This document shows positions 34,564 to 44,027 of a DNA stretch of 64,000 bases, in pieces. Position 1 is the stretch's first letter. Each line of letters starts with the position of its first letter. The DNA comes from Bythopirellula polymerisocia (GTDB lineage: Bacteria; Planctomycetota; Planctomycetia; Pirellulales; Lacipirellulaceae), in the NCBI RefSeq assembly GCF_007860015.1, contig NZ_SJPS01000009.1, positions 58,629 through 122,628 of the forward strand, in the 5' to 3' direction. The translations under genes were made by a program, and so were the position numbers. The notes beneath the pieces were generated by a model, which was not told the DNA's origin, did not search any database, and worked only from the letters and a program-made list of their open reading frames with translations.

Positions 34564-37500
34564 ATGGGCGAGAACTCGCGTGAGAGGTCCAAATGTAAGA
34601 GCCCGCCTAGTTTAGCTGATCGCAGGACAACTTTCGAGAAGCTTGAAGACCGGCTATTACTCACAACCGTGACCTTCAATGCGCCCTCTTCCAATAGTGG
34701 CGACGGAACATGGGTCGCCGGGCAGCGAAATGGTGTCAACGTTCATGTTGGTCCCGCCTACCTCTATTACAACACGAGCCCAGCAGCTTTTCCCGGTTTC
34801 CAAGTGGGCGACTCGATGTACCTGAGGGTCAACTATTTCGACGAAGGGTCGGGTAAGCTCAAGGTTGAGTACGACAGTCTTACCGACAACTTTGACGATA
34901 CAGAATTCCATACTCGTTCAAGCCGCATCGACACACAGCAGTTTGTTAGTTCTTACCACTTGCTGGAGAATGTCCAGTTCGCGAACGGAGGCAATGGTCA
35001 CGATTTTCGCGTGAACGCCAGCGGCGCTCCGATTTCTACGGTGGAACTATCGGACCAACCCTTCCCGGACAGCGGCCTGGACTGGGTTTGGTCCCCCCCT
35101 TGGGAGGCACCTTACTCGGGACCAAGCCGCGAGGTGGATGCGTCGACGCTTACCGGAAAGGTCCTCGCCGGCTATCAAGGGTGGTTCAACACACCCAATG
35201 ATGCCGCCGACGAAGGGTATGTCCATTGGGGGCAGCCAGGCGACTGGTCCATTGAGCAGTGGCCCGACGCGAACGACTACGATCAGAGCGAACTCTTTCC
35301 TGTGCCGGGGGTAGCTACTGCCAGCGGAGAACAAGCCTACTTGTTCTCCTCGGCCAATTCATCGGTCGTTAATCGCCACTTTAAGTGGATGCGTGAGCAC
35401 GACATCGACGGTGTTTTGGTGCAACGGTTTCGTGGATCGTTCATGTATAAACAACCTGACGGATCCTATATTGGCGAACCACAATGGCCAGTGGTAAACG
35501 CTCGCGATGCAGCTCATCGCGAAGGACGCACATGGGCAATCGAGTATGACATTCAGAACGGCGGCACAACCTCTCAACGTGACGTGGTCATTCAACAGGT
35601 CAAAGACGACTGGGAATACTTAACCGACACAAATGGCCTCGACATGCTCAACGACTCGCACTATCAGCGTGAGAATGGCATGCCAGTCGTGACAATTTTT
35701 GGCCTCTACGTTAGCAGCGGCAACAGTTATTCCACCGCGCAACAGATCGACCTGATTAACTACTTCCATTCGCGGGGAGTGTATGTCGTCGGAGCGGGCA
35801 GACATTCTGAATCAGGGGCACAAATCGCGAACGCCGGCCTCCACGATGCTTATATCCCCTGGCAAGGATATTGGAAGGGTGGAAACTCTTACTCCTCCGA
35901 CGAAACAAGACTGAACGGTGTAACACAACACATCCCTCACGTGTTCCCTGGATTCTCTTGGACTCACCTGCAGAACAGTAGTACTGCTACCTCACGCGAT
36001 CGCGAGGATGGAAACTTTTATTGGCGGATGATCAGCGACGCCGCCAATGAGACCGACGCCCCCTGGTACTTCATCGGCATGTTCGATGAGTATGACGAAG
36101 GGACCAACATCATACCTGCCAGCGACGATCCACCTGTGCCGGACACAGATTCGGGTGGAAACCCGTTGACATACCAGGTGAGCGACCCGATGCCCAACGA
36201 TTGGTGGATGGCGCTGACCGGAGCAGCGAAGCAGGCCCTCCAAGACAAGGTTTCGATTAACGATACTATTCCCACCGAGTCCGAACTTGAAAACCGTTCG
36301 AACGTCGGTGGTGAGGCCGTTTGGCAGGGTTCCGGCAGCGATCGACTTGCAGCCATCGATAATCCGGATGGCCAAATCCAAACTACTACTTTCTCCGTTG
36401 ATGGAAAGTCTTTCGACGCGATCTACTCCTTAGACAATCGCTTGTACTTTCAGGTAGACGATAACTTCTTGCTGCAAGAAACCAACGGTCGCGACGTAAC
36501 TATTGAGGTCGAGTATCTCGATTCAGGTCCAGGACAGTTCAATGCTCAATACGACTCCACGACCGACTCCCAAAAGGTAACCGAACCCGCCGTACTAACT
36601 GGTAGTGGTCAGTGGCGAACCCACCGCTTCCAACTTTCCGACGCCTACTTCGGCAACAATCAAAACGGAGGAGCTGATTTTCTTCTGGAGAAGATTGGCG
36701 GAAATCTGTTCGTTCGCCGCGTTCGAGTAATCAAGGAAAGTATGTTGTCGGTGGATGTCGATCTCGGCTCCTCGAATACCGTAAACGGCTTACAACAATT
36801 CGAGTTCGCCGGCGACGGTCAGACCTTGGCCACAGTCGTCGGCGGTCGCAGCGTTAGGCAACTCACCGGGACGCCTTTATCACTGTACATGTATATGCGA
36901 GTTGACGACAACTTTGCCAACCAGGTCCATGCGGGATTGAACGCCATTGTCGAAGTGGTCTATCAAGACGTTGGCTCTGGAAACCTTAACATTCAATACG
37001 ATTCGACAAGTGTGGCCTATAAAGTGGCCAGCCCGATTTCGCTTGAGAACAGCGGCGAGTGGCGTACCGCCCGCTTCTATTTGGACGACGCATTCTTTGG
37101 AAACAGCCAGAACGGCGGGTCGGATTTTCGGATCACTGGAAATAACATTCCGATTGCTCAAGTAAGGGTGCTGCACTCGTTTGGCGACTTGGCTGCACCG
37201 GAGTTGCAAACCGCCTCAGCTATGGTCGACACGCCCCAGAACATTGTCACAATCGCCTGGTCAATGATTGACGACTGGAAAACTGGCTTGATGGACCAAT
37301 GGACCGTGCAAGAGGATAACCACGTACAAATCGAATGGGCCAACGACGGTGGTTCGTCATGGAATCCTGTAGGTCAGGTTTACGAATATGCGAGCCCAGC
37401 ATCGCAAAGTGGCTATGACACTGGGGCAGGAGTGAGTACGTGGTCTGACGAAACTACTTGGGATACTACTGGCCTGGTATCCGGTACCTATCAGATTCGC

Positions 37501-38118
37501 ATTACGCCAACTGACGGACGAGGCAACGCCGGGGCATACCTTGAAACGGCGGTATTCGGCTTGGTCGGGGTACCCGCTTTGACCGGCGACTACGATCAGG
37601 ATGGAGTCGTCGATGGGGATGATTTGACCAAATGGTCGGACTCCTACGGAACTACTACTTCCCCTGGATCAGGTGCAGATGGCAATGGAAATGGATTTGT
37701 CGATGGGGCTGATTTCTTGGTATGGCAACGAAATTTTGGGGCCATGCTCCCGCCGCCAATAATGGTTGAGCAGCCAGAAAGCCTTTTTGCAAGTGCGGTC
37801 TCTGAACCAATTCTTGCGACGGATGCCTCAGATGTGGCAGAGCAGATCGTGGCGAGAGACGCAGGCATGGTCCTGTGGGCCAAGAATAACCAGCCAAACG
37901 TCGAACCCAATTACCTTAGACCAGAGACCGAATCTCCTTCAGATGCAACGATCAACGACCAAACGCTCCGCTTACTCGCTCGCAATGCTGTGCCAAATGA
38001 TGCGGAAAAAGTCGAGTTCAAGTTAAGGACCTATGACGAAGCTTTTTCATCTTACGAAGAGTCGAACGGATTCTTGGATTCTCAGGAAGAATCACCTGGA
38101 GAATTTCTCGATCTCTAG
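34564..38118 (+). CDS. Large secreted GH71/99-like enzyme with three CBM-like domains and dockerin
   Basis: An 1184-residue protein. A LEPR-type N-terminus (FEKLEDRLLLT) is followed by a beta-rich CBM-like domain (about 35-165) and a GH71/99-like catalytic domain (about 192-562). The catalytic part reads TLTGKVLAGYQGWFN, HFKWMREHDIDGVLVQRF, HVFPGFSWTHL and MFDEYDEGTNI. Two more copies of the CBM-like domain come next (about 612-724 and 727-873, sharing NNQNGG/NSQNGG-DF blocks), then an Ig-like stretch. A two-repeat dockerin-like segment (GDYDQDGVVDGDDL and GNGNGFVDGADFLVWQR) lies near 1007-1060. The catalytic domain is a paralogue of the C-terminal half of the fusion protein at 21686. A GGAGAGAG ribosome site precedes the ATG. 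Confidence 0.9.
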   Translation: MGENSRERSKCKSPPSLADRRTTFEKLEDRLLLTTVTFNAPSSNSGDGTWVAGQRNGVNVHVGPAYLYYNTSPAAFPGFQVGDSMYLRVNYFDEGSGKLKVEYDSLTDNFDDTEFHTRSSRIDTQQFVSSYHLLENVQFANGGNGHDFRVNASGAPISTVELSDQPFPDSGLDWVWSPPWEAPYSGPSREVDASTLTGKVLAGYQGWFNTPNDAADEGYVHWGQPGDWSIEQWPDANDYDQSELFPVPGVATASGEQAYLFSSANSSVVNRHFKWMREHDIDGVLVQRFRGSFMYKQPDGSYIGEPQWPVVNARDAAHREGRTWAIEYDIQNGGTTSQRDVVIQQVKDDWEYLTDTNGLDMLNDSHYQRENGMPVVTIFGLYVSSGNSYSTAQQIDLINYFHSRGVYVVGAGRHSESGAQIANAGLHDAYIPWQGYWKGGNSYSSDETRLNGVTQHIPHVFPGFSWTHLQNSSTATSRDREDGNFYWRMISDAANETDAPWYFIGMFDEYDEGTNIIPASDDPPVPDTDSGGNPLTYQVSDPMPNDWWMALTGAAKQALQDKVSINDTIPTESELENRSNVGGEAVWQGSGSDRLAAIDNPDGQIQTTTFSVDGKSFDAIYSLDNRLYFQVDDNFLLQETNGRDVTIEVEYLDSGPGQFNAQYDSTTDSQKVTEPAVLTGSGQWRTHRFQLSDAYFGNNQNGGADFLLEKIGGNLFVRRVRVIKESMLSVDVDLGSSNTVNGLQQFEFAGDGQTLATVVGGRSVRQLTGTPLSLYMYMRVDDNFANQVHAGLNAIVEVVYQDVGSGNLNIQYDSTSVAYKVASPISLENSGEWRTARFYLDDAFFGNSQNGGSDFRITGNNIPIAQVRVLHSFGDLAAPELQTASAMVDTPQNIVTIAWSMIDDWKTGLMDQWTVQEDNHVQIEWANDGGSSWNPVGQVYEYASPASQSGYDTGAGVSTWSDETTWDTTGLVSGTYQIRITPTDGRGNAGAYLETAVFGLVGVPALTGDYDQDGVVDGDDLTKWSDSYGTTTSPGSGADGNGNGFVDGADFLVWQRNFGAMLPPPIMVEQPESLFASAVSEPILATDASDVAEQIVARDAGMVLWAKNNQPNVEPNYLRPETESPSDATINDQTLRLLARNAVPNDAEKVEFKLRTYDEAFSSYEESNGFLDSQEESPGEFLDL

Positions 38119-38163
38119 CAACTCTACCGACTCACGGCGATTACTTTGCCACACGACTCGCAG

Positions 38164-39945
38164 TTAGGGAGTGGGATAACTTTCTGCGACACGAGATAGG
38201 AAAATCTGGTAGGCTCCCCAACGTCCCGGTCTGCTTGCCCACGCAGTCACTGAGCACTCTCCCGGAGAGAGTTGGATCTCATCGAACGCCACGGACATTC
38301 GGCCATTTGAAGATACTGTACGGTGCACGTCGCCGATTTCGATAGTGACTTCGTCACCAAGCTGCTCGAAATGCACGACCGCCCGATAAATACCGCCTCG
38401 GGCGATTCGCACCTGCCAGTGGCCAACGGTCTCACTCGACCAGTTTTCTCCCTGCCAATCGTTTCGCGTCAGCACCGTCTCCTTCTCGAACTCAGTTCCG
38501 ACGTGAATTCGGGGCGGAGCGTAGTTGTTGGGGCGGGTTGCCGAGACGTCGTCAAACCATCGGTCGTAAGCCGCTCGAAGTCGGTCGACGAGCTCGGAAT
38601 GTAGTTCGGCTAGGTTTCGCATTTCGCCAGGATCGGTAGCTGTATCGTAGAGCTCAAATTGAGGCGTGCCCTCAAATGTTTCCAGATCAAAACCGCTGGG
38701 ATGCACTAGCTTCCATTGCTGATTTCGGATCATGAAATTGTGATATCGCTGAGGCTCGCCGCCGCGGTGCGCCTGAATGACGATCTCTCGATCAGGCCAA
38801 TCGACATCGGCATTCTGAATCAGCGGCATCAAGCTGCGGCCGTCGAGTTGAATATTTGCATCCGGCTCAATGCCACATGCCTCCAGTATGGTTGGCATCA
38901 GATCGATATGTGCGGCAATTTCATTGAGTTTACCGTTTGACTTTATTCCAGCAGGCCAGCTAATCCAAAGAGGCGAGCGGATCCCCCCTTCAAGTACCTC
39001 ACACTTCATTCCTCGGTGCTTGCCGGTAAATCGGCGTGGCGTCGGGCCATTATCGCAAAGAAATAGGAAAAGAGTGTTCTGGTTCAGACGTCTAGATTCT
39101 AGGAATCGTCTAAGTTTGCCCACATTTTCATCGATATTCGTAATCATTGCAGCTACTCGCGTAAGATCATCAACAACGCGATCGTCCGACGCTGAATCTT
39201 CTGGCAGTAACCTGCGTAGTCGATCACTTTCTGCCGCGTATTGCGCGCGGAGTCGCTCAGGAACATCGTGGTAAGGTCCATGCGGTGCGTTAGTCGCAAT
39301 GTAGACAAAGAAATTCTTTTCTTGTGCGACAGCTAGATCAATGAATTGCTCCGCGGCGCGGAAGTACACATCAGTGCAGTAGCCCTGAGTTTGTACCGTC
39401 TCGCCGTTGTGAATCAAAACCGGATCGGTGTATCGACGTCGATTGTTCAAGGGGTCGGAAGGCTGGGCTAGCCCTCCTCCACGATGAACCAGAGCTTCTT
39501 GAAAACCCTGATCAGTAGGTCGCATGGGATAGCAGTCGCCGAGATGCCACTTGCCAAAAATTCCCGTGGCATATCCCCCCTTGGAAAGTGACTCTGCAAG
39601 CGTGACCTCTGAGGGTTCTAGCATCGAACGCCCCAGCCAAGTATCGACGACTCGAGTTCGGTAGTTGTAGCGTCCTGTCATCAGGCTGGCTCGGGTCGCG
39701 GAACACACGGGGCTGACGTAGAACTGAGAGAATGATGTACTCTGCTCAGCAAGCAAGTCGATATAGGGCGTCAGGATGACTTCGTTGCCATTCACACCAA
39801 AGTCTGCAAAGCTCTGGTCATCTGTCATCACAAGTATGACATTGGGCCGACAGACTTCTGCACTCAGAGAGGCTCGGCAGAGGCACGAAGCGAGTGTGGA
39901 AAAGACAACGAGAAGCAACGTCTGATTAAACTGGGCCCTATTCAT
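38164..39945 (-). CDS. Secreted arylsulfatase-like S1 sulfatase
   Basis: A 593-residue sulfatase from the ATG at 39945; an in-frame TTG at 39951 is the only longer option. A signal peptide precedes RPNVILVMTDDQSFADFG (metal ligands) and VCSATRASLMTGRY, the formylglycine motif in its CxAxR form. FGKWHLGD, FLCDNGPTP and GGIRSPLWISWP follow. The last 100 residues form an added beta-rich region (HWQVRIARGGIYRAVVHF) not needed for catalysis. It is the third gene after the DUF1559 gene at 42611 and shares strand and close spacing with the sulfatase upstream, so an operon under site f is likely. Confidence 0.92.
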   Translation of the reverse strand: MNRAQFNQTLLLVVFSTLASCLCRASLSAEVCRPNVILVMTDDQSFADFGVNGNEVILTPYIDLLAEQSTSFSQFYVSPVCSATRASLMTGRYNYRTRVVDTWLGRSMLEPSEVTLAESLSKGGYATGIFGKWHLGDCYPMRPTDQGFQEALVHRGGGLAQPSDPLNNRRRYTDPVLIHNGETVQTQGYCTDVYFRAAEQFIDLAVAQEKNFFVYIATNAPHGPYHDVPERLRAQYAAESDRLRRLLPEDSASDDRVVDDLTRVAAMITNIDENVGKLRRFLESRRLNQNTLFLFLCDNGPTPRRFTGKHRGMKCEVLEGGIRSPLWISWPAGIKSNGKLNEIAAHIDLMPTILEACGIEPDANIQLDGRSLMPLIQNADVDWPDREIVIQAHRGGEPQRYHNFMIRNQQWKLVHPSGFDLETFEGTPQFELYDTATDPGEMRNLAELHSELVDRLRAAYDRWFDDVSATRPNNYAPPRIHVGTEFEKETVLTRNDWQGENWSSETVGHWQVRIARGGIYRAVVHFEQLGDEVTIEIGDVHRTVSSNGRMSVAFDEIQLSPGECSVTAWASRPGRWGAYQIFLSRVAESYPTP

Positions 39946-39987
39946 CGACAATCCATAGCGAGTCTCAATTGGGTCTAGGTCAGCGTT

Positions 39988-41418
39988 TCAATTCAAAACG
40001 GGGAAACCCTTCTTTAACAATGTGGCGAGGCGATTGCGAAGTTTGCTGTATTCGGGTTGGTCCGCCAGATTGTAATACTCTAGCTGATCCTTGGAGTGAT
40101 CATAGAGTTCAATGCCCCCCTCGCCATCATTGCCCCATTGTGTGAAACGCCACGGGCCAACGCGAACGCTATAGCCCATCCCAACTCCCCCTCGCACAAC
40201 TTGCGTATAGGCCGCTTTGTCCCAAGTGCTGGAAGGGTTCTCCAACACCGGACGCAGGCTCTTTCCCGAAAGCTTGTGCGGTGCCTTGAGCCCGCAGTAG
40301 TCCACGACCGTCGGGTAGATATCCAGAAACTCCACGACGGAATCGGTCTCTTGGCCCATCTCCTCGGCACAGGGCACCCACATGATCATGGGGCCGCGCG
40401 CACCGAGTTCGAAGATGGTCACCTTGTTCCACCAGCCATGTTCCCCTAGATGGTATCCATGGTCGCCCAGGAGCAAGACAATCGTGCTGTCCCACAGCTC
40501 CAGCCGGTCCATCGCTTCAAACAATTTGCCCACTTGCGCATCCGAGAAACTGGTACATGCCTGGTAGGCTCGTTTAATTTCACGGCAATCTTGGTCGGTG
40601 AACTTCGAGAAATCGTAACTCTTTGGAAGGGCATATTTCAACAGAGGGATGCGATCCTCTGGATCCTGGGCCAACTTGACTTTATCGAGCGGATAGAGAT
40701 CGAAATACTCCTTCGGAGCAATAAAGGGATCATGAGGTTTATGGAACCCAACACCAATGAAAAAAGGTTGGTCGTGATGTTCTTCAAGAACGCGCACCGC
40801 TTCGGCAGCGAGCATACCGTCGGGTTGTGCCTCGTCGCCTCCCTCGGCGGCCAGCCACTTACACCAGGGTATGCTGCCTTCACCCGCTTTGCGTCCTTCG
40901 CCCTTCTTTCCAATTTTCGGGCTATTTCCCAATGCTTTGTAAGAAAAGTCAAAAGATGCCGCGTCGCGAAATAGGGTTTGACTGCCGTTGTCATCCAGTC
41001 CCTGGTGGAAAAGTTTTCCCAGTCCAGCAGTGAAATATCCGTTCTTACGGAACAGTTGCGGCAACGTGATGATGTTCGGCCACTCTTTGCGCAATGACAC
41101 TCGGTTGGAAACGATTCCGAGCTCATCTGGACGCTTGCCGGTCAAAAACGAGGAGCGGCTGGGATTGCAGACCGGATACTGGCAATAGGCGTGGTTAAAC
41201 TTCATACCTTTCGCCGCCAGTCGATCAATATTTGGCGTGACCATGGAATCATTGCCGTAGCAACCTACCTCCGGGCGCAAATCATCAATCACAATGAAAA
41301 GCACATTCAATGGCTTAGCTTCAACGGAAACTTGGCAAATCATGACTCCCAAATAACTGATCAGGGCGACGATGTACCTTCGTTCCATCCACTTCTTCAT
41401 GTCAGGGTCTTTCTTCAT
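39988..41418 (-). CDS. Secreted sulfatase, iduronate-2-sulfatase-like (second)
   Basis: A 476-residue S1 sulfatase with canonical VCNPSRSSFLTGKRP for formylglycine, LNVLFIVIDDLRPEVGCYG for metal binding, AGLGKLFHQG, and LLGDHGYHLGEHGWWNK. The last two are typical of iduronate-2-sulfatase-like enzymes. A signal-like hydrophobic stretch (YIVALISYLGVMICQVSVEA) follows the start, and the Met at 41400 is a possible alternative start. It lies between DUF1559 copy 4 and the sulfatase at 38164 on the same strand. Its substrate is unknown; other iduronate-sulfatase-like members act on 2-O-sulfated sugars. Confidence 0.92.
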   Translation of the reverse strand: MKKDPDMKKWMERRYIVALISYLGVMICQVSVEAKPLNVLFIVIDDLRPEVGCYGNDSMVTPNIDRLAAKGMKFNHAYCQYPVCNPSRSSFLTGKRPDELGIVSNRVSLRKEWPNIITLPQLFRKNGYFTAGLGKLFHQGLDDNGSQTLFRDAASFDFSYKALGNSPKIGKKGEGRKAGEGSIPWCKWLAAEGGDEAQPDGMLAAEAVRVLEEHHDQPFFIGVGFHKPHDPFIAPKEYFDLYPLDKVKLAQDPEDRIPLLKYALPKSYDFSKFTDQDCREIKRAYQACTSFSDAQVGKLFEAMDRLELWDSTIVLLLGDHGYHLGEHGWWNKVTIFELGARGPMIMWVPCAEEMGQETDSVVEFLDIYPTVVDYCGLKAPHKLSGKSLRPVLENPSSTWDKAAYTQVVRGGVGMGYSVRVGPWRFTQWGNDGEGGIELYDHSKDQLEYYNLADQPEYSKLRNRLATLLKKGFPVLN

Positions 41419-41573
41419 TTTTCACTATAAGGTTTACCACGCAGCGAAAATAATCCATTTGCCTTTGCGAATTGTGGTTTGCCAACGACCATCGGCGGTA
41501 AGTGACCAACTTTTCCTAGCCAGATTCTGTCGCAATGAGGCAACACCTCATGAGTGCAACCGCCGACCAGTCT

Positions 41574-42611
41574 TCAGAGCGCGTCCTCGGACAGTAGCTC
41601 TTCACCGTTGCGAGAACAGAGGGAGCGAATCACTTTTTTACTGGTCGAGTCAGGCAGAAAGTGAATTGAACCATCGCACATAGCGAACAGGGCGCCACCG
41701 GGGTGGTCCGAGTGAATCCGCTCATTGTGCCATGCCTGTGGGAGTGGGTCATCGTTAATGCCGCCGTCTATATGAGTGACGTTATTGCCTGAGGCCCAAG
41801 CGCCATGGATCGCATCGACAATGCCTTGCTTTTCATCAGCACCGCGCCCAGTACACTCCGTAAGCCAGGTAGTGTTCGACAGACCATCGGTTACGTCCTT
41901 GGCTCGGATGGGAGGAGGATCGGTGAGCTTATCGCTGTTGGGAAAGCCTTTGGTACCGATCAGGATGCCCCTCTGTCGGCCATAGAGCTCGCCGTTCAAT
42001 GGATTCTTGGCATCTTTGTCAGGACCGGAGATGCCGAGATAGTCCATGCAAGCCATTCCCTCACCCGGGACACCACCCAAATTTATCAAGTGACCAGACT
42101 CGGATCGATGTGACTCGATCTGCGAATTACTCGGGCACAGGTAGAGACTAATAACCTGACTCGTCGCAGGAAGATTGCGCGGAGCACTTTGGGGAAATCG
42201 CGTGTCGAACAGATTGGCGACCGCCTGTTGCTCTATTTGCGGGAGTAAGGCCACTGACCATGCGCTCGCATAGCTTGCCGGATCCGATCGGGGGCCTGAC
42301 CAACGTTGCCCAGCCGGGAATTTGGCGTGTACCGCCTCAAAAGTGGCAAGCCCAATCGAGAGTTGCTTCAAATTGTTGGTGCATTGAGTCCGTCGCGAGG
42401 CCTCCCGGGCTGCTTGAACGGCCGGGAGTAGTAGTGCAATCAGTACGCCGATCATTGCAATGACAGTCATCAACTCGACTAAGGTGAAGCCAGCGGTAGC
42501 AGCTGGCCCACGCAAGTGGCCTCTTTGAGGGAAGTAAGCTGGAGTCGGCACCGCGGATATTGCCATTTGCTGTCGGATGCACGTCCTTGGTTGTAGGTAC
42601 TGTGACTGCAT
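41574..42611 (-). CDS. DUF1559 pseudopilin-like protein (copy 4)
   Basis: A 345-residue protein with a long N-terminal leader before the prepilin helix FTLVELMTVIAMIGVLIALL. It then has AAREASRRTQCTNNLKQLS and the C-terminal HPGGALFAMCDGSIHFLPD. The leader before the helix (about 40 residues) is longer than in the other copies, and the Met at residue 16 is another possible start. It heads the minus-strand unit with two sulfatases, and its start lies about 50 bases from the predicted transcription start of the operator f promoter. Its presence in a sulfatase operon suggests a surface role during glycan use (inference). Confidence 0.9.
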   Translation of the reverse strand: MQSQYLQPRTCIRQQMAISAVPTPAYFPQRGHLRGPAATAGFTLVELMTVIAMIGVLIALLLPAVQAAREASRRTQCTNNLKQLSIGLATFEAVHAKFPAGQRWSGPRSDPASYASAWSVALLPQIEQQAVANLFDTRFPQSAPRNLPATSQVISLYLCPSNSQIESHRSESGHLINLGGVPGEGMACMDYLGISGPDKDAKNPLNGELYGRQRGILIGTKGFPNSDKLTDPPPIRAKDVTDGLSNTTWLTECTGRGADEKQGIVDAIHGAWASGNNVTHIDGGINDDPLPQAWHNERIHSDHPGGALFAMCDGSIHFLPDSTSKKVIRSLCSRNGEELLSEDAL

Positions 42612-42663
42612 TGGACGCGTAATACTTGCATAATTTCTGACGGGAGCAACAGAAGAGCTTCGT

Positions 42664-42693
42664 ATTATAGACCATTTTTGGTATTATTGTCAA
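42664..42693 (-). promoter_or_regulatory. Operator-containing promoter, site f (DUF1559-sulfatase operon)
   Basis: Minus strand TTGACA (42688-42693), 18 bases, TATAAT (42664-42669), with the operator core ACCATTTTTGGT at 42671-42682 inside the spacer. It is 53 bases upstream of the DUF1559 start and 108 bases from site g, core to core. Confidence 0.7.
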
Positions 42694-42773
42694 TCGTCAG
42701 TCTAAATTCTCCTTGGAAACGTAAAAATGCCTCTACTTGATTTCCCTAAATGGAAATTTTAGATTAGCATGTC

Positions 42774-42801
42774 AGTATACCAATTATGGACTATCTGTTG
42801 G
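42774..42801. promoter_or_regulatory. Operator-like site g upstream of the GntR-type regulator
   Basis: The core ACCAATTATGGA (42779-42790) keeps ACC-N6-GG but ends in A. On the minus strand TATACT (42774-42779) stands 16 bases from a poor -35 (CCAACA). No convincing + strand promoter for the regulator was found. The site suggests autoregulation or cooperation with site f. Confidence 0.5.
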
Positions 42802-42862
42802 TCTAGGCCAACATTGAGTCAAAATATTTCTGCAATACCAGCGACCACAAATTATCTGCGAA

Positions 42863-43939
42863 ATGAAGCATCTTCGAATTGCCAGCATGATCGAACGTCG
42901 AATTCAGGAGGGGGACTACGCCCTGACTGGCATGCCCGCGGAAAGAGAGCTTGCCGACGACATTGGCGTCAGTCGGGTCACGCTTCGCAAAGCACTTGAA
43001 GACCTCGAGGGGAAAGGCTTACTGGTACGGGCGCCCAACCGGCGTTTGGTACTTAGCTCGAAAGCACGTGACAAAGTTGGCGGAATGCAAATCGCTTTTG
43101 TTTCGCCCAGTATTTCTCCCACGTCGTTTTCGCCGGATCTCCAACTCTGGTTGGCAGCCATGGAGAACGTTGCACGTCAGCGAGGAGACCGTATACGAGT
43201 TATCAATTACCACCATTGGGATGACCCTGCTCTCACGGAATCAATCAGAGCATTCGATGGCGTTTTCTTGGTGACCAGCTCGGAACCTATCCCCGCATGG
43301 ACAGCCGAGTTGCTAACCGATGCAAACAGCGTAGTCGCACTATCAGAAGATCTCACGCACTTCGATATGCCGTCTATCGTATTGTTTCCGCCACGACTAA
43401 TCATTTCCATGATGCAGCGTTTACAACGATTAGGGCACCGTCGGATCGATTGCATCAACATCCAGGGACATAACACGATAACTCAGGCAAGAATGGACGA
43501 ATGGGGCGACTGGCTGAGAAGTGAGGAAGTGGGCGGTCGACTGGTCGATGAGCCTTGTGGTGTCGATGAAAATATTTTTGAAGCAGGAGTTAAAGTTGCT
43601 CGAAAATGGATTCAAAAGATCGACGACCAAACAACAGCCGTGCTTTGCGTAACGCTACCTGCAGCCATGGGAGTCATTCGGGCGGCCAGCGAGGCGGGCT
43701 TATCTATAGGTGACCGGTTGAGTGTTTGCACCGTTGACTGTGAAGGTATTGGTAAATTTATCAATCCACCGCTCGCTTCTTTCGAGCGACCCGATCCAGT
43801 GGAATATATGAATGCTTGTGCTGACTGGTTTGCGGGAGGTGGCACTATAGATAACTGGCAAGGTCCGTTACTCCTAGAACCTAAGAATCTCAAAATCTTT
43901 GACGGCGGTTCAATCGGGCCGCCAACCCAGACGAAGTAG
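42863..43939 (+). CDS. GntR-type regulator with LacI-like ligand-binding domain
   Basis: A 358-residue transcription factor of AraR-like architecture. The N-terminal GntR winged helix has IASMIERRIQEGDYALTG, then MPAERELADDIGVSRVTLRK and the recognition helix/wing ending LVRAPNRRLVL (about 1-70). A periplasmic-binding-protein-like C-terminus follows (about 75-350): QIAFVSPSIS, LQRLGHRRIDCINIQGH, and DRLSVCTVDCEGIG. Such proteins repress until a sugar binds. It is placed upstream of the GH38-symporter genes and surrounded by seven ACC-N6-GGT sites, and is the natural candidate to bind them (inference). Its own upstream region holds site g. Confidence 0.88.
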   Translation: MKHLRIASMIERRIQEGDYALTGMPAERELADDIGVSRVTLRKALEDLEGKGLLVRAPNRRLVLSSKARDKVGGMQIAFVSPSISPTSFSPDLQLWLAAMENVARQRGDRIRVINYHHWDDPALTESIRAFDGVFLVTSSEPIPAWTAELLTDANSVVALSEDLTHFDMPSIVLFPPRLIISMMQRLQRLGHRRIDCINIQGHNTITQARMDEWGDWLRSEEVGGRLVDEPCGVDENIFEAGVKVARKWIQKIDDQTTAVLCVTLPAAMGVIRAASEAGLSIGDRLSVCTVDCEGIGKFINPPLASFERPDPVEYMNACADWFAGGGTIDNWQGPLLLEPKNLKIFDGGSIGPPTQTK

Positions 43940-44027
43940 AATCGTGGCCCGAAGTTTCCACATCGAAGTCTTTAGTCCTGCTCCAAAATTACTTTCTTCA
44001 TGATACGAACCTGGCACGAACTCACTT

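Noticed and set aside
42740..42862. A + strand sigma-70-type promoter for the GntR-type gene
   Set aside because: No hexamer pair with acceptable spacing could be found by eye.
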